Notes: a model not told the origin generated them from the letters alone. A stretch of DNA of 64,000 bases from Anoplolepis gracilipes (GCF_047496725.1 NC_132974.1:7120001-7184000), one strand, 5' to 3'; positions 25,976 to 36,711 are shown, counted from the stretch's first letter. Made by a program: numbers and translations.

Positions 25976-28179
25976 CATGACATATACGTATATATGACTG
26001 CTGATGTATAATTCGAATAGCTATGTCTGTATACACGTTCGAGGAACGTCCTTTTATCCGTACGATAATTTTCTTGCACATCGTAGGCGGAATATTTTGA
26101 TTGAAGGAAAAAATCTACGACACTTATCGAGCAAAGTTGACAAAGTTGTAAACTCCGGGGTTGCGACTTACGTTTCTGTTTCGCAGGGATCTTTGCAACT
26201 TTTTCAAGGATTCTGCTGCCTCGGAACACCGACACCTTATACCGGCGATGTATTAGAATGTTTTCTTGGAAGTGAGCTTTACACATTAAAATCGTTGCAT
26301 TGGAAATCACACGCGTGCGGCAAGGGCATTCGCGTTCTTTAGATCTCGATTGTTCGATATTGACCGCGACGTCGCGCAGGAACGTCCGCGACATTTCTCA
26401 CGGATTTTCCTCGTGAGAATTCCTGTATTTTGTGTCGAGGATATACAGAGGAGAAAGTTTGAAATATCTTAGATATGCGAAACCGATATGTAATATAACT
26501 AGTTTAATTTTCTACTTGCTATAGATGTTGCAAAAGATGTATCTTATGCCTATCGTGACGTCATTGCATTGTCACAGACGTAGAAATTGATATTCGTGTA
26601 TTTATACAACGCCGGTAAATGTGAATATAATAAATTATATAGCAAAAATTTTTTAATTTTTAACAGTCTTATAATTTCTAATAATTACATAATTGACCAA
26701 TTTTTAAATACGCATACATAAATACAAAGTTAAAATTATGTGTGTTGATTATTAAACATTTTAAATTAATATATAATTTATTATCCAAAAATTGTTTAGA
26801 TTTTTACCACGTCTCATATTGTTACCTTCTTTCATAAATATTACGGGGTTTTTAAAATCATAAGCATTTCTATTGATATATAAATTTAAAGATTTCTTTT
26901 CCTACTCAAGTTAGCTCTCGGTGTATTTAATGAGAAAATCGAATATCTAACAGTCACATGTACATAGTCACGTGTTACGCATTATTTATATGATAATATA
27001 CTTATCATCGCGCGAGTATCTCTTGATATCGCTCTATAAAGAAGTTTAAACTTTTAAAGTACAATTTCGCGAAGAAAAATTTACGCGAATTATCGCGGAA
27101 CAAGAGAGAAAATGTTGAGAAAATCCGTAGGAAAAAAAAAACACTAGAATAAACTCACCGGGCTCGGCAAAAGTGATAATCTCCGAAGTCCTAGCGTAGA
27201 AATCGTCGAGCTCCTCCTGGACGTTGTCGTAGCCCTGATAAGACCTCGCGGTGGTCCTGGCGTTACCCTCGGTGGTAGTGGTCTCTTGATCGAGATTCCT
27301 ATATGAATACTCGTCGCCGCCGTAGAGGAACTCGCCCGGGTACTCACTCTCGTAGTCGACCCTCGACCGGTCGGAGAAATTGGGCGGCGTTTGCGCCTCC
27401 GCCCGGTAAAGGGTCTCCAGGGCCAGGTGCCGGGGCACGGTGGCCAACGTCCTGTTAACGTCCGGGCGAGCCCTCAAACCGAGCTTCTGCAGGATCTGAT
27501 GCTTGATCGCCTCCAGCCTGAGATCGTCCGGACTGGGCGCGGCGGTGTCCTTGAAGAGGCCGCTTTTCGCCGGACCGTCGTGATGCACGTGGTGATGATG
27601 ATGATGATGATGATGTTGCTGCTGCTGCGGCTGCTGATGCGGACAACCCGGACAGGTCTGATAGTGGCCGCTGAGGCGCGGCTGTACCGCCGGCAGGACC
27701 AGACAACAAAGGGCCAGTCCTATGAGCAACAAATTGGACGGGAGAAAGGGCGGGACTCCGCCGTAGACGGTGCGCGTCGGACCCAGACAGTGGAGCGGCG
27801 GGGACTCGCCACGTTGGACCACCACGTCGGGCCCGGCGTCTTGCCGCCTGCGTAAGAACCGGCGCGTCGCCGTCGTCCGATCGACGCTCTCGCTCGAGGT
27901 CGTCGACGATCGGCGTGTTCGGGCGCGCGCGCGAACGCGAGCGCGGGCGCGAGCGTGTGCACGAATGCGGGCGCGGACACGGGCGCGAGCACGAATACGG
28001 ATGCCAGATCGGGACGGCTGTTGCAGCACTCGGTTGTGACTCGGTGTGGATTCGGAGGGCTGCTGTTGCTGTTGCCGTTGCCGTTGCTGTTGCTGTTGGT
28101 GCTGCTTCCAAGAATTCCTATCGTTTCGGCCTTCGTTCGAGGTGCCGGCGCGTTCCGTACTATACGGCACCTGGTGCAT
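3927..28179 (-). CDS. Actbeta: Activin-beta type TGF-beta ligand precursor (inhibin beta chain-like), complete
   Basis: Secreted dimeric ligand for activin-type serine/threonine kinase receptors. Five coding exons: 28179-27159, 5689-5469, 5232-5004, 4526-4349 and 4167-3927 (TAG). All junctions are GT/AG and the phases agree; the total is 1890 nt, 629 residues. The order is an N-terminal Gln- and Arg/Ala-rich stretch, a hydrophobic signal segment (about 148-166), a propeptide with the RLEAIKHQILQKLGL and EIITFAEPG motifs, a basic furin-type site RVRRR (511-515), then about 114 residues of mature ligand with nine cysteines ending in CGCP. In the family, nine cysteines and the GWDDWIIAP core mark the activin/TGF-beta branch rather than the BMP branch. 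The intron between exons 1 and 2 is 21.5 kb; the other four exons lie within 1.8 kb. The start is the first ATG of the open frame, and the long region before the signal segment makes it less certain than the rest. Confidence 0.95.
5004..5689 (-). other. Actbeta: Activin-beta exons 2 and 3: central propeptide (LAP region)
   Basis: Exon 2 (5689-5469) begins by completing a glycine codon from exon 1, giving AEPGHTLNGQPLLEFP, and includes a His-rich patch (KHAHHYQHHRHNQ) and NITLWVFRVHC. Exon 3 (5232-5004) reads QLGWQKFDVTKVVSRWY and LTLLVDCSGCGSHV, the pattern of the inhibin beta prodomain. Both junctions are clean (ag|GAACTTG; AAAG|gtaatt). Confidence 0.93.
6145..6169. promoter_or_regulatory. 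Five-unit heat-shock-element match
   Basis: Alternating GAA and TTC triplets at exact 5-base spacing: GAA 6146, TTC 6151, GAA 6156, TTC 6161, GAA 6166. This is the HSF consensus with five perfect units. It lies in activin intron 1, about 460 bases upstream of exon 2 in gene direction. It also reads as a short tandem 10-mer, so it could be chance. Confidence 0.45.
7211..7256. repeat. (TA)n microsatellite
   Basis: About 22 TA units followed by CA/TACA variants. A (CT)n run follows at about 7339-7377. Confidence 0.95.
7591..7650. repeat. (CCG)n trinucleotide array
   Basis: About 20 CCG units with a few CCA/CGT interruptions. It makes poly-Pro, poly-Arg and poly-Ala open frames that are shadows of the repeat and not genes. 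Confidence 0.95.
9293..9486 (+). repeat. Degenerate tandem repeat, two copies of about 80-90 bp
   Basis: The unit with CACTACTTTATTCG, TTTATTGAAAATTTTC and ATGACACTTGGGCACTTAC at about 9293-9383 is repeated with changes at about 9408-9486 (CACTATATTGTTCG, TTATTGAAAATTTCGG, ATGGCACTTGGCCACTTAC). A further fragment (GGCCAAGTGTCACAAAAG) lies near 9226. The origin is unknown. Confidence 0.7.
9601..9664. repeat. (CT)n microsatellite
   Basis: CT-rich array ending in ATCTCT units. Confidence 0.95.
14024..14047. repeat. Perfect palindrome with 10-bp arms
   Basis: GTTCGATCGA and TCGATCGAAC flank a TCGC spacer just after a (CA)n run. It is an inverted repeat of the kind some dimeric DNA-binding proteins use; no binder can be named. 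Confidence 0.6.
15461..15520. repeat. (GA)n microsatellite
   Basis: About 29 GA units, the source of an Arg/Glu alternating open frame. Confidence 0.97.
16370..16770. repeat. Purine-rich GA / GAAA low-complexity tract
   Basis: A 400-bp almost pure purine strand with (GA)n cores at about 16601-16634 and 16693-16732. The long Ser/Leu/Phe open frame on the opposite strand is a by-product. Confidence 0.9.
18293..18351. repeat. GTCGC pentanucleotide array
   Basis: Imperfect tandem GTCGC units. On both strands the array makes alternating Arg/Ser/Ala open frames that are not genes. Confidence 0.9.
20219..20253. repeat. (CT)n microsatellite
   Basis: CT run with one TTT interruption. Confidence 0.93.
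25937..25973. repeat. (AAT)n microsatellite
   Basis: About 12 perfect units; it makes the poly-Tyr tail of an opposite-strand open frame. Confidence 0.95.
27159..28179 (-). other. Actbeta: Activin-beta exon 1: N-terminal low-complexity region, signal segment, start of propeptide
   Basis: Codes residues 1-340 plus the first base of a glycine codon; the donor is CCCG|gtgagt. In order: a Gln-rich stretch (about 27-40), an Arg/Ala dipeptide-like stretch (about 61-90), a hydrophobic run (NLLLIGLALCCLVLPA, about 149-164) that fits a signal peptide h-region, a CPGCPH motif, Gln and His tracts (about 182-200), then the helical propeptide start with RLEAIKHQIL and a likely N-glycosylation site NRT (242-244). 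No methionine lies between residue 1 and the hydrophobic run, so within this exon the ATG at 28179 is the only way to include it. An unseen upstream exon could change the true N-terminus. Confidence 0.85.
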
Positions 28180-30200
28180 CTCGACGGCGAGTCACCTCGT
28201 TCGCCTCCACCACCTCCGCCTCCTCCTTCTCTTGCTACGATGCTCCTTTCTTTCTTCCTTCTGTTTCCGAACCGATACCGGTGTCCCAGGCGTTGTTTCT
28301 TGGATATCGTCAGATTCCTCGTCGACGACGTCAACGACGTTAACGTCGCATCCGACACCGAAGAGCGGGAAATCTCTCGCGATGACGAACCTCTTCGGAT
28401 TATCGTTAACAGGCGTACCGTTTCTCGGCTGCGACCGTCTATGCCGGTTTGGCAGTGGTGCCGGGGGATTGCAGGGACCACGATGACGACGACGACGACG
28501 GTCACTGGAAAGAACGAGACGTTGCGAGATAGAATAACTCGACGACTCGACGTAGGGGATGACGGCGCGTAGCGGTGACGACGACGACGGTGATGATGAC
28601 GACAGAGAAGACAGGGAGAAGGCATCCTCGCCTAAACCCCCCATCACCAACTACCGGTTGCCGGCACCTCAGGATCAATCTCACCCGAGCGATGGATCGC
28701 CGTAACCGACCGGTGCACGCCGCTCCTAGTTTCGGCCATTCGCGCTTGCTTTGCTTCCGCGTTCTCACGTTCACCCATAAACGCGTTTCTTCCACGTACT
28801 TGCATATGTTAATCTCGCGTCTTCTTCTTCTTCTTCTTCTTCTTCTTCTCTTCTTCTCTTTCTTCTTCTTTTTCTTCTTCTTCTTCTTCTTCGTATACGT
28901 TTCTCTTTCCGTCAGACTCCTCGTTGAACACCGTCCTTGAGCCGACCTTCCGTTCGTTCGCGCGAGCTAATCCGAACGGGTCGTTGAACTTGACTGTGTG
29001 TGCACGCTTCACTTCACTACTCTAACCCCTTTTCTTCTCCCCCTCTCTCTCTCTCTCTCTCTCTCTCTCGCTCTCTCTATCTTTCTCTCTCTCTCTTTCT
29101 CTTTTTATCTCACTCCTTCTCTCTTTCTCGTTCTTTCTTCCTCCCTGTCACGCCGGCTCCTCGGAACGAACGAAGCGGCGACGTCGCTCACTATCGACTA
29201 GGGTCTTCTCGACTTTCTCGGGCACTTCCTATGTATACCTAACTCTTCACTACGGCTAAGATCCCCGGAATAATAATGCACCATTTAAAAGTCTGGCGCC
29301 ACTCCGTGTGTGCCGATGCTGAGACCCGTGAGAGGTGACCCACGGCGCGCTACGAAAGTGCGGTCCTCCGTGTTCTCACCTCCGGACGAGGTGCTTGGCG
29401 GAAGTCCACCCCTGTCGCGTGCTTGTAAAATCCTGCGATTCGCCGGTTAGCAGGACTCGCCGTCGTCGTGTCTGTCTGCCGCATGCGGCAAATGTTGCGG
29501 GCGGTCCGTCCTGACCCGCGCGAGCGACTCGCGCGAACCTGTCACCGCGCACCCCGTCACCGACGACGAGCACCGTAACGTGGCCGATGCTAATCGCATC
29601 CTTCTTCGCGCGACAACAACGATCCCACGTAGGAGAGAACCGCGTCGTAATTCCACGTACACGTTTAGATCTCGCAGCCTCGTCCCGATTCCTCCCGGCT
29701 TCCTCCTCGACGCGCTCTCCTCCGCTCTTCTCTCACCTCCTCTCTCGTTCCCGCTTAACCTTATTATCTCGATCCTGTTTGTTGGCTGTCTCTCTGTTAC
29801 GCGACAACGGCAACGAGTTGGCCGATGTCATCCGCGGTGAACTCCGAGAGCGCGTTCGAGGGACCCTCTTCTAACGACCGAAGCACGCTTGTCGGAGGCG
29901 CGCCGGACACTGAGGGGCAACCACCACCACTACCACTACCACTACCGATACCGGCACCACCACCGCCGTACCATTACCAGCGGCTGTGAGCCGGCAGCAG
30001 CAACAGCAGCAGAGCAGTAGCAGCAGCCAGCAGCAGCACCAACACCACCATCAACCAACCAACCAACCAACCAACCAACCAACCACCCACCCATCCACCC
30101 ACCCACTACCACCACCACCACTACCATCACCGACGATGTCGAGCGCGATCCACGAGATATTGTCCACCCCACCCACCGCGATATAGGTACTCTACAACGG
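28180..30200. other. GC-rich, low-complexity 5' flank of activin-beta
   Basis: Upstream of the activin start codon and expected to contain its 5' UTR. It holds (CTT)n tracts at about 28820-28895, (CT)n at about 29041-29070, CAG/CCA-rich sequence at about 29920-30060 and a CCAA array at about 30050-30085. The open frames here on both strands are repeat shadows (Arg, Ser, Gln or Pro strings) without recognisable domains. Confidence 0.6.
30050..30085. repeat. CCAA tetranucleotide array
   Basis: About eight CCAA units followed by ACCC/ACCA variants. Confidence 0.9.
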
Positions 30201-30220
30201 CCGACTAAACTCCTCGGTAA

Positions 30221-30230
30221 CTTTATATAG
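30221..30230 (-). promoter_or_regulatory. Candidate TATA box for activin-beta
   Basis: On the minus strand the sequence reads CCTATATAAAG. If used, transcription would start near 30195, about 2 kb upstream of the activin ATG. A plus-oriented TATATAAG also occurs at 30310-30317. Position and orientation fit, but there is no direct support. Confidence 0.25.
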
Positions 30231-31840
30231 GTGGGCCCTTATAACGTGATAGCTCTCTCTTTCTCTCTCTCCGATTCGTCGCGAATGCTGCCGAGATATT
30301 TAAAGCCCCTATATAAGTACGTACGAGTGTGTAAAGTCGACCCTGATGATGACAGCATGAGCAACTCCTTCAGGGTCGGATGATGATTTAAAAGTGTCGA
30401 GTAAGAAAAAGAGAAAAAGAGAGCCCCGTCATGTTTATGTCATTGGTAGTCACAGTGTATGTGTCACTCGCACTTTTATTGAGAACAAGGACAAAAAGAA
30501 TACCAGAGAGAAAGAGAGACGGACAGATCACTCGGACCAGTCACCACGTGTCTGACGCGTGGTACTGTAACGGCTCCACGATGATCTCGGGGTACCTCAT
30601 TAGCGGCGTCCACCGTTCTCGAAAGAACGAACGGGACCACCTGTTAGGCGTCAACGGTACATCACCGGCAGAAACGCGAGAAACTTTGTCCATGATAAGA
30701 TAATGAGTGGAATGATCATTTAACAAGAGTCAAAAGCTTTGAGACATTTATTTATTTATCGCAGAGTTTTTGGTATCAAGAGTTGTTAGCAGGACAAAAT
30801 AATTTCAAACTTTATTCGTGAGACAAAATGATACGTTTAGAACGTTGAAACTGTGCTTAAGGTTGTATTGTATTTTTTAAAAGTGAAAAAAAAAAGATTT
30901 GATTTGCACGGATTTCGATATTATAAACACAGTATCCAACTTTATATAGTCATAGTTAACGAGATATTCTTTGTTGAAATTTCAATCGCTTTTTGCGACA
31001 GCACAAAATCAAATAGTCTTAATTTTTAATGATATTTTTTATATAACGTTAGCGATATTATCTCTTTCTCTCTGTGATCGACACCTTATTTATAATAATC
31101 ACGTGTAATCATTACAATGAATCGACAGGCGATAAATGTTATATCAAATTTTTTTTTTATCAAATTCATTTTTAAGTAGGATTACTGTGATTTTAATTAA
31201 AAAAAAAATTAAATTAAGTATATAGCTTGTTTTAACTTAAAGAAATGTATACTGTATAGAATAATATAATCATCTTTTAATTAATCAAGAGTACTTATGT
31301 AATTTCAACCTTGTTCAAGAAATACGGCGAAACTTTGAGAAACGCGCGCCATGGAATAGATCTTTCAATCCTGTCAGGATCTCGAAGAAGAGGACACAAC
31401 GGCACGATCGTCCCGGTTCCTTCGACGCACAAATAAGCGAATACATTTGATATCAGCGTGATAACGCGTCGCATCGCGGCCTCCTGATCCGTCGCCGCTC
31501 GCCGCGGAGAGGCGCAAAAGGGAGAGGCCGCGAGAGGAAAGGGATAGAAAGAGAGGCGAGGTAGCCCGTAAGCATATTGATCAGGAGACAGTAGTTGGCC
31601 GCATGCCACGTGGTGATGCTACGAGAGGCGCCGGCCTCTCCACCTATTATGAGCCAAGGCTCCTATCTTCGCGTTTCTTCTTTTCCCCGCAGGGTTCACC
31701 CTCGACTCCACCACCGCGCGCGTTGTCTTCTCCCTTCTCCTCCTTCTCTTTCCATTCCTCTATCCCTTTCCTGCTCCTGTTCTCCCATGTCCCTCCCGCA
31801 ACCGAAGAGTGCTCTTTTATTCTGCGCGCTATTCCTTTAC

Positions 31841-31890
<50 letters not shown>

Positions 31891-33974
31891 CTTTCTTTTT
31901 CTTCGTTTTGTCTCTTGCCTGTTACTTTATCCTCTTGTTTTCAGACTTGTCTTTATTCTGAGACATCTAGATATGTATGTACATGTGTATCTATGCATAC
32001 ATATATATATATATATATATATATAATCTATATAATAGTTGAATATATAAAATATTATATATATTATATATAGATATAACATATAAAACATATTCGCTTG
32101 TGACAGATGAAAGGCAAGTGTGCGTGTGGCCGACTCTAGTGTTTATGCGAATACGCACACGTGGATCCACCCTCGATATCTTTCGCTCTTTCTCTCTCTC
32201 TTTTTTCTCCTTTTTTCTCATTTTTTCGATAGCCGATCTAAAATTGAGACGTCAGCCTAACGAGCTCGCCTGCATCGTCCGAGCGCAAAAGACATCTCCC
32301 CGTTCTGCCTCTCCACCTCTCGCTCGTACGCCGGGACGATCTCTTAGTGGCAACCTTGAGGGAAAAAGAGGATCGGCGAAAAAAAAAGGGCGGAGGGAGT
32401 CCTGTTAAACGATCGAGTCGGCACAGAGAGAAAGCCGCCTCTCTTCTTGGGTGGCTACCGGTTCCTCTCGGTCAACCCCTTATTCTCCCTCCCTCCCCCC
32501 TCTATTCCTCTCCCACAGCGACAATATAGTATAGTGCCGGTCTCGTCGGCCTTTTGATCTCGCGCAAGGATTCATTCTTTTAATGTAGGGTCGATAAGGA
32601 GGGTAAATCGACGCGGGTATATTCGTCGTATATACCGACACCAAGTAAGCTGAACAGTTACCTCGAGCAGGTTCGATGCTCTTTCTCTGGAATGCTGATA
32701 AAACGTCAGATGTAGATACCAACGGTAACGCGACGGACCGCTATCGAACGATGCACATGCAGGATTTTTCTTAATTTAGAATCTCCCTCGCTTTAAATGG
32801 CACGTTGCCGCCGAAGCAGATGTTAATACCTTTACTGACGTACGATGATAGAGAGTTATTGGAACAAATTTTTCAGTCCTGTGTTAAATTAAACAATGAA
32901 TACATTAGATAAATATTTTTGCACTACATATACGTACAATACAAATTATTGAGTAAAAGCACCTTATATATACATTAAAATGCAATTGCATAATCCAACT
33001 TTTACAATTTTATGCTATACAAATGTCAAAAGTGATTGTGTGGTCTAGTTTTTGCAAAGTTTTTTCATTATAAATCTAGATATTATTGATAATTTTATGT
33101 AATTTTCAGAATCCACAGCCGAAAATAACTTCTAACAACATGTATCGGATATTTTTATAACATTATTATTTAAATCTATTTTAACTTATTTATGTATATA
33201 TATGCTACACCCATTTATTTTCACACAGTAATCAGCAACATGTAGCAATCGTTTTTATTTAAATTACAGTAGTGTAAGATGGAGTTACATGTTGTTCCAA
33301 TAAGAGCAACTCGAATTATGATAAATATATTTCGATTAATATCGGAAAAGATAATTTAATTTTATAATTTCTTGAGAATCTTGTTGCTCGCGTTGATTAA
33401 TTTTCTTGACACGAAAAATCAAAACATTTCTTTATTTCGCTGCAACACCATCTTACAATATACAATTTCTGTATTATGAATAATAAAAGTCATTAGAGAA
33501 GTTTAATTTATATTATCGTTTCATATCTCGCAATCGATTCCTCTAATCACGCAAGATTCGCGATAATCGAGATAAAATTATTGTCTGCGTAGTATAAGGA
33601 AAGATTGACTAGGGTTAAAATAAGATTTTAACCCTTTCGATACTATTGAGACCAAGTTTGTTTTACATGACCATTGAAAAATTCGATTAGCTTTACTAAT
33701 TATATTTTTTTGCAATCGTTTTTCAATAATGTCGCGAAATATATATAGTATCGAAAAGATTAATAATGGAATGAGATGAAGGATAAAAGGATCGATTATA
33801 CATAATATTATGGGAGAAATATCATATACATATATATACGTTAAATTATGCATCTCTTGATTTAACACTATAATACTAATCAATAATGGAAGACCATGTT
33901 TCGCCGATTAATAGTTCGAACATTGACAAGTCTCGCATGAGTATCAATATCTCTTTGACTGGCAAGAAAGAGAT
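30231..33974. other. Intergenic region between activin-beta and Fer3
   Basis: No supported gene. It contains a (CT)n run at about 31849-31886, (TA)n at about 32000-32024, GC-rich patches at 31350-31620 and 32280-32520, and AT-rich sequence from 32800. The open frames are short or repeat-driven. Confidence 0.6.
31849..31886. repeat. (CT)n microsatellite
   Basis: About 18 CT units; a (TA)n run follows at about 32000-32024. Confidence 0.95.
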
Positions 33975-36230
33975 TCAGTTCGGCAAGTAATACTCTCGTG
34001 GTATGTATTCCGGTTTTGGACTACTTGGCTCGATACCGAGTAACTCCCCCATGAAAGCGATGTACGTGATCGCCAAGCGCAGCGTTTCGATTCTCGAAAG
34101 TCGTTTCTCGTAAGCGAACGTCGGTACCTGAAATCATCACATACAAGGAAACATGAATCGAAATGTCTCTCCTCTAGAAAAAAAGAAAAAAAAACATTTT
34201 ACGCACTTTTCTACGGAGTTTATCAAAGGCTTCGTTTAGATTGAACATTCTGCGCCTCTCCCGGATATTCGCGGCTCTCCTCTGGGAGACCGTCGCCACT
34301 CGACGCCTCGGTTTCTTCGTCGTCGACGACGGCAGATTCGGCGAACGGCCGTTTGGCGTATAACGACTAGAAATTATAATTTCTCGATTAAACATCTATT
34401 GCGGTCGCGATAAAAAACTCAGAGATTATCATGTATCTATGCGCGATTCCGATCGGGAACGCGAGTTTGCGATATAAAGAGTGTCTACTTAAATCTTGTA
34501 AAAAAATACCCTGAAATTTCTCCTTGATTTTTCCAGATATTTTTATTCCAGATATTATTATTTATGTTAAAGATTTTTTGGTCAACTTTCTAAAATAAGC
34601 TTTTTATTGAATGCGAAGAAAAAATACAGAGCTATTTAAGTTCCACTCAAGTGTTATATTTTTAAATGTATTGAAAAAACTGACAAGGTACATGTCATAA
34701 TTGTTCAGAACCGCTGATTTACTTCTCCTTGAAATATGTTGTTTAACGCAAAAAATCTAAAGACACGTATTTTTTTATACGTGCTCAATCTCATGTTTAA
34801 GGGGTAAAACACCCCTTTGAAAAAAAACGGTATTTTTCTTTGGGATCGAATATCGTCAAAACTATAAAGGATAGAAAAAAATCGTTAAATAAAAGTTTAA
34901 CGGTTTGAAGAGTACTTTAAAGTTATGAAAAAAAATTTTTAATTTTTTTTCAAAAACCCCCCACCACCCAAAATTTTATAATTTTCTTTCACCAAATTAA
35001 AATACTCTTGAAGCCGTTAAACATTTATTTAACAATTTTTTTTCTCTCTCTTATAGTTTCGACAATATTTGATCCCAAAAAAATATCACTTCTTTTCAAA
35101 AGGATGTTTTACCCCTTAAACATTAGATTGCGCACGTATAAAAAAAATACTTTCTTAGATTTTCTTAGGGTTTCTTAGATTTTTGTGTTTAACAACATAT
35201 TTCAAGAAGAATCAAATCGGTTCCGGACAGTTGTGACATGTCCCTTGCGAGTAGTTTTCATAAAATAAATATTTTTCACTTGTATAACATTTTCATTCTT
35301 TATCATTAAAAATTACAATAAAGAATACTTATGTACTGCATCTTCAATATTTCGTTCAGAAATTGAATATATAAACAGAGATAGAGATATATATTTATAT
35401 TATATTTTAAACATATAATTCATAACTTGGTTTATCGCCTGCTTATAATATAAAAGCAAAATTATAAAAGGAAATTTAAAAAAAAAATCCCGAGTCTAAT
35501 AAAATTCTATGAGAATTACTTGATTTTTTCAGGTACAAAAAAAATCTTTAATAATTCCAGAATCTTTGATTTTCCGCGTTTTTCCAAGGAAGTGGACACT
35601 CTGAATTTGCTTTATACGTATTTTAAATTTCATGGCTCTTTAATTTTCGTAATCGGTTTTTTGACATCGCGATGCGATCAAATAAATAATCATTAGCAAT
35701 CGTGTCATAGACATTTTCATAATTTTTCGATCTTTTCGAGACAAAGAGCGATAGCAATTCGATAAAAAATAAACCGATTCTAATTTAATTAATTTTGACT
35801 AAAGAAAACAAAGATTACCTCTGGTGCAACAAGGCGCAGGGTTGCCTGTACAATCCGTGCTCGTTCACGTGCGGATGGGTAGGCGGCTGTGCTTGATACA
35901 ACACGGAACTATCCCACATCGGGTAGCTGGCGATATCACCGCCGACGTACTGCGACATTTCCGCCGCGATTACCTGTCGCGAATAGATTTCATCTGAGAG
36001 AATCGGTTGGTCCAGGCAACACGAACCACGCAAAAATCCAAAAGCCGGTATCTGAAAGATATCTATAGCGCGTCTAATACATTAGGACATTTTTTTAGAT
36101 ATTTTTTTTAGACGTCTTTTGACGTCGTTTGTGCATTCTAACCGAATATCTAAGAGCCTTCAATTTATGTGAATCATAAATGTCTCTAATCAAATATATA
36201 TGTATATAAAATTTATATAATTGTTTATTC

Positions 36231-36271
<41 letters not shown>

Positions 36272-36711
36272 TTAATGTTAATCGTCACGTCTTGAAAATC
36301 TGATCTTGAGAAAACAAACGAATTGTTTCTGAAATTTTAGTTTTCAAATAATTATATGTTTCGTAACAAAATATGTTGCCTGTTTGATGTAGAAGCAGAT
36401 TTTAATCTCGGCGGTTAATTAATACAGTGTTTTATGTTAATAATTAAAGTATATCACGCACGAATTTGCAATGATAATATTTATAATCACATCAATAATT
36501 ACTTATCGCAGGCGATGTTTTTTTAATAATTTAAAAATTAGACAAATATTGCGCTGTAAAATACAACATATTTCTACTGATAATAATTATAGTGTGGCCC
36601 CGTTCTTTATCACAAATAAATCGAAAACACCGCGCACGATACCAGGACTCGCCGCGGACTCACTGGTGCTTGATTTCCATTGATCTCCCACAGCGATTCG
36701 GTGTAGCTCAT
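33975..36711 (-). CDS. Fer3: Fer3 / FERD3L-type bHLH transcription factor, complete
   Basis: Class II (Twist/Ptf1a-related) basic helix-loop-helix factor expected to bind E-boxes as a heterodimer with Daughterless-type partners. Exons 36711-36664, 36051-35819, 34366-34207 and 34127-33975 (TGA) join in frame to 594 nt, 197 residues. The basic region is QRRAANIRERRRMFNLNEAF (about 122-141); the loop and helix 2 continue VPTFAYEKRLSRIETLRLAI (148-167), then GELLGIEPSS. The bHLH spans about 121-178 and the tail ends EYYLPN. The FAYEKRLSRIETLRLAI signature is near-diagnostic for the Fer3/Ptf1a group. The exon 2-3 junction splits a serine codon (AG|T); the exon 3 donor is gtgcgt. The first exon (MSYTESLWEINGNQAP) is the least certain: it has a very good gtgagt donor and matching phase. 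If it is wrong, the protein starts at ATG 35958 and has 150 residues. Confidence 0.92.
34478..35602. mobile_element. Fold-back DNA-transposon-like element in Fer3 intron (about 1.1 kb)
   Basis: It starts with AGAGTGTCTACTT and ends with the complement AGAGTGTCCACTT, a 13-bp terminal inverted repeat with one mismatch. Inside lies a much longer hairpin (about 34680-35265): the left arm with TACATGTCATAATTGTTCAG, CTTGAAATATGTTGTTTAA and GGGGTAAAACACCCCTTTG recurs in reverse complement on the right. No transposase frame is present, so it is a non-autonomous element. The same end type flanks the element at 48792-49970. Confidence 0.75.
36446..36604 (+). repeat. About 155-bp repeat, inverted copy at 37812-37972
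   Basis: This part of Fer3 intron 1 (from ATATCACGCACGAATTTGC to GTGTGGCCCCGTT) matches the reverse complement of 37812-37972 over nearly its whole length, with few mismatches. Confidence 0.85.

Larger units (their letters stand above)
5690..27158. other. Large intron 1 of activin-beta; no supported gene inside
   Basis: About 21.5 kb between the first two coding exons. I see no exon with protein similarity and no rRNA or tRNA; the open frames are short, lack recognisable domains and mostly run through repeats. Contents include (TA)n, (CT)n, (CCG)n, (GA)n, (CA)n and (AAT)n arrays, a GTCGC array near 18.3 kb, a tandem repeat near 9.3 kb, a perfect 10-bp-arm palindrome at 14024-14047 and a heat-shock-element-like array at 6145. 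Long first introns of signalling genes often hold enhancers, but none can be named from sequence alone. Confidence 0.7.

Noticed and set aside
27391..28650. Several long open frames on both strands over activin exon 1 and its 5' flank
   Set aside because: They are GC-rich shadow frames with Arg, Ser, Ala or Leu strings and no domain; only the 28179-27159 frame carries activin motifs and splices correctly.
30338..30378. A C/D-box snoRNA-like hairpin (TGATGA and CTGA near a terminal stem)
   Set aside because: The boxes are not spaced as in C/D snoRNAs and the internal length is too short.
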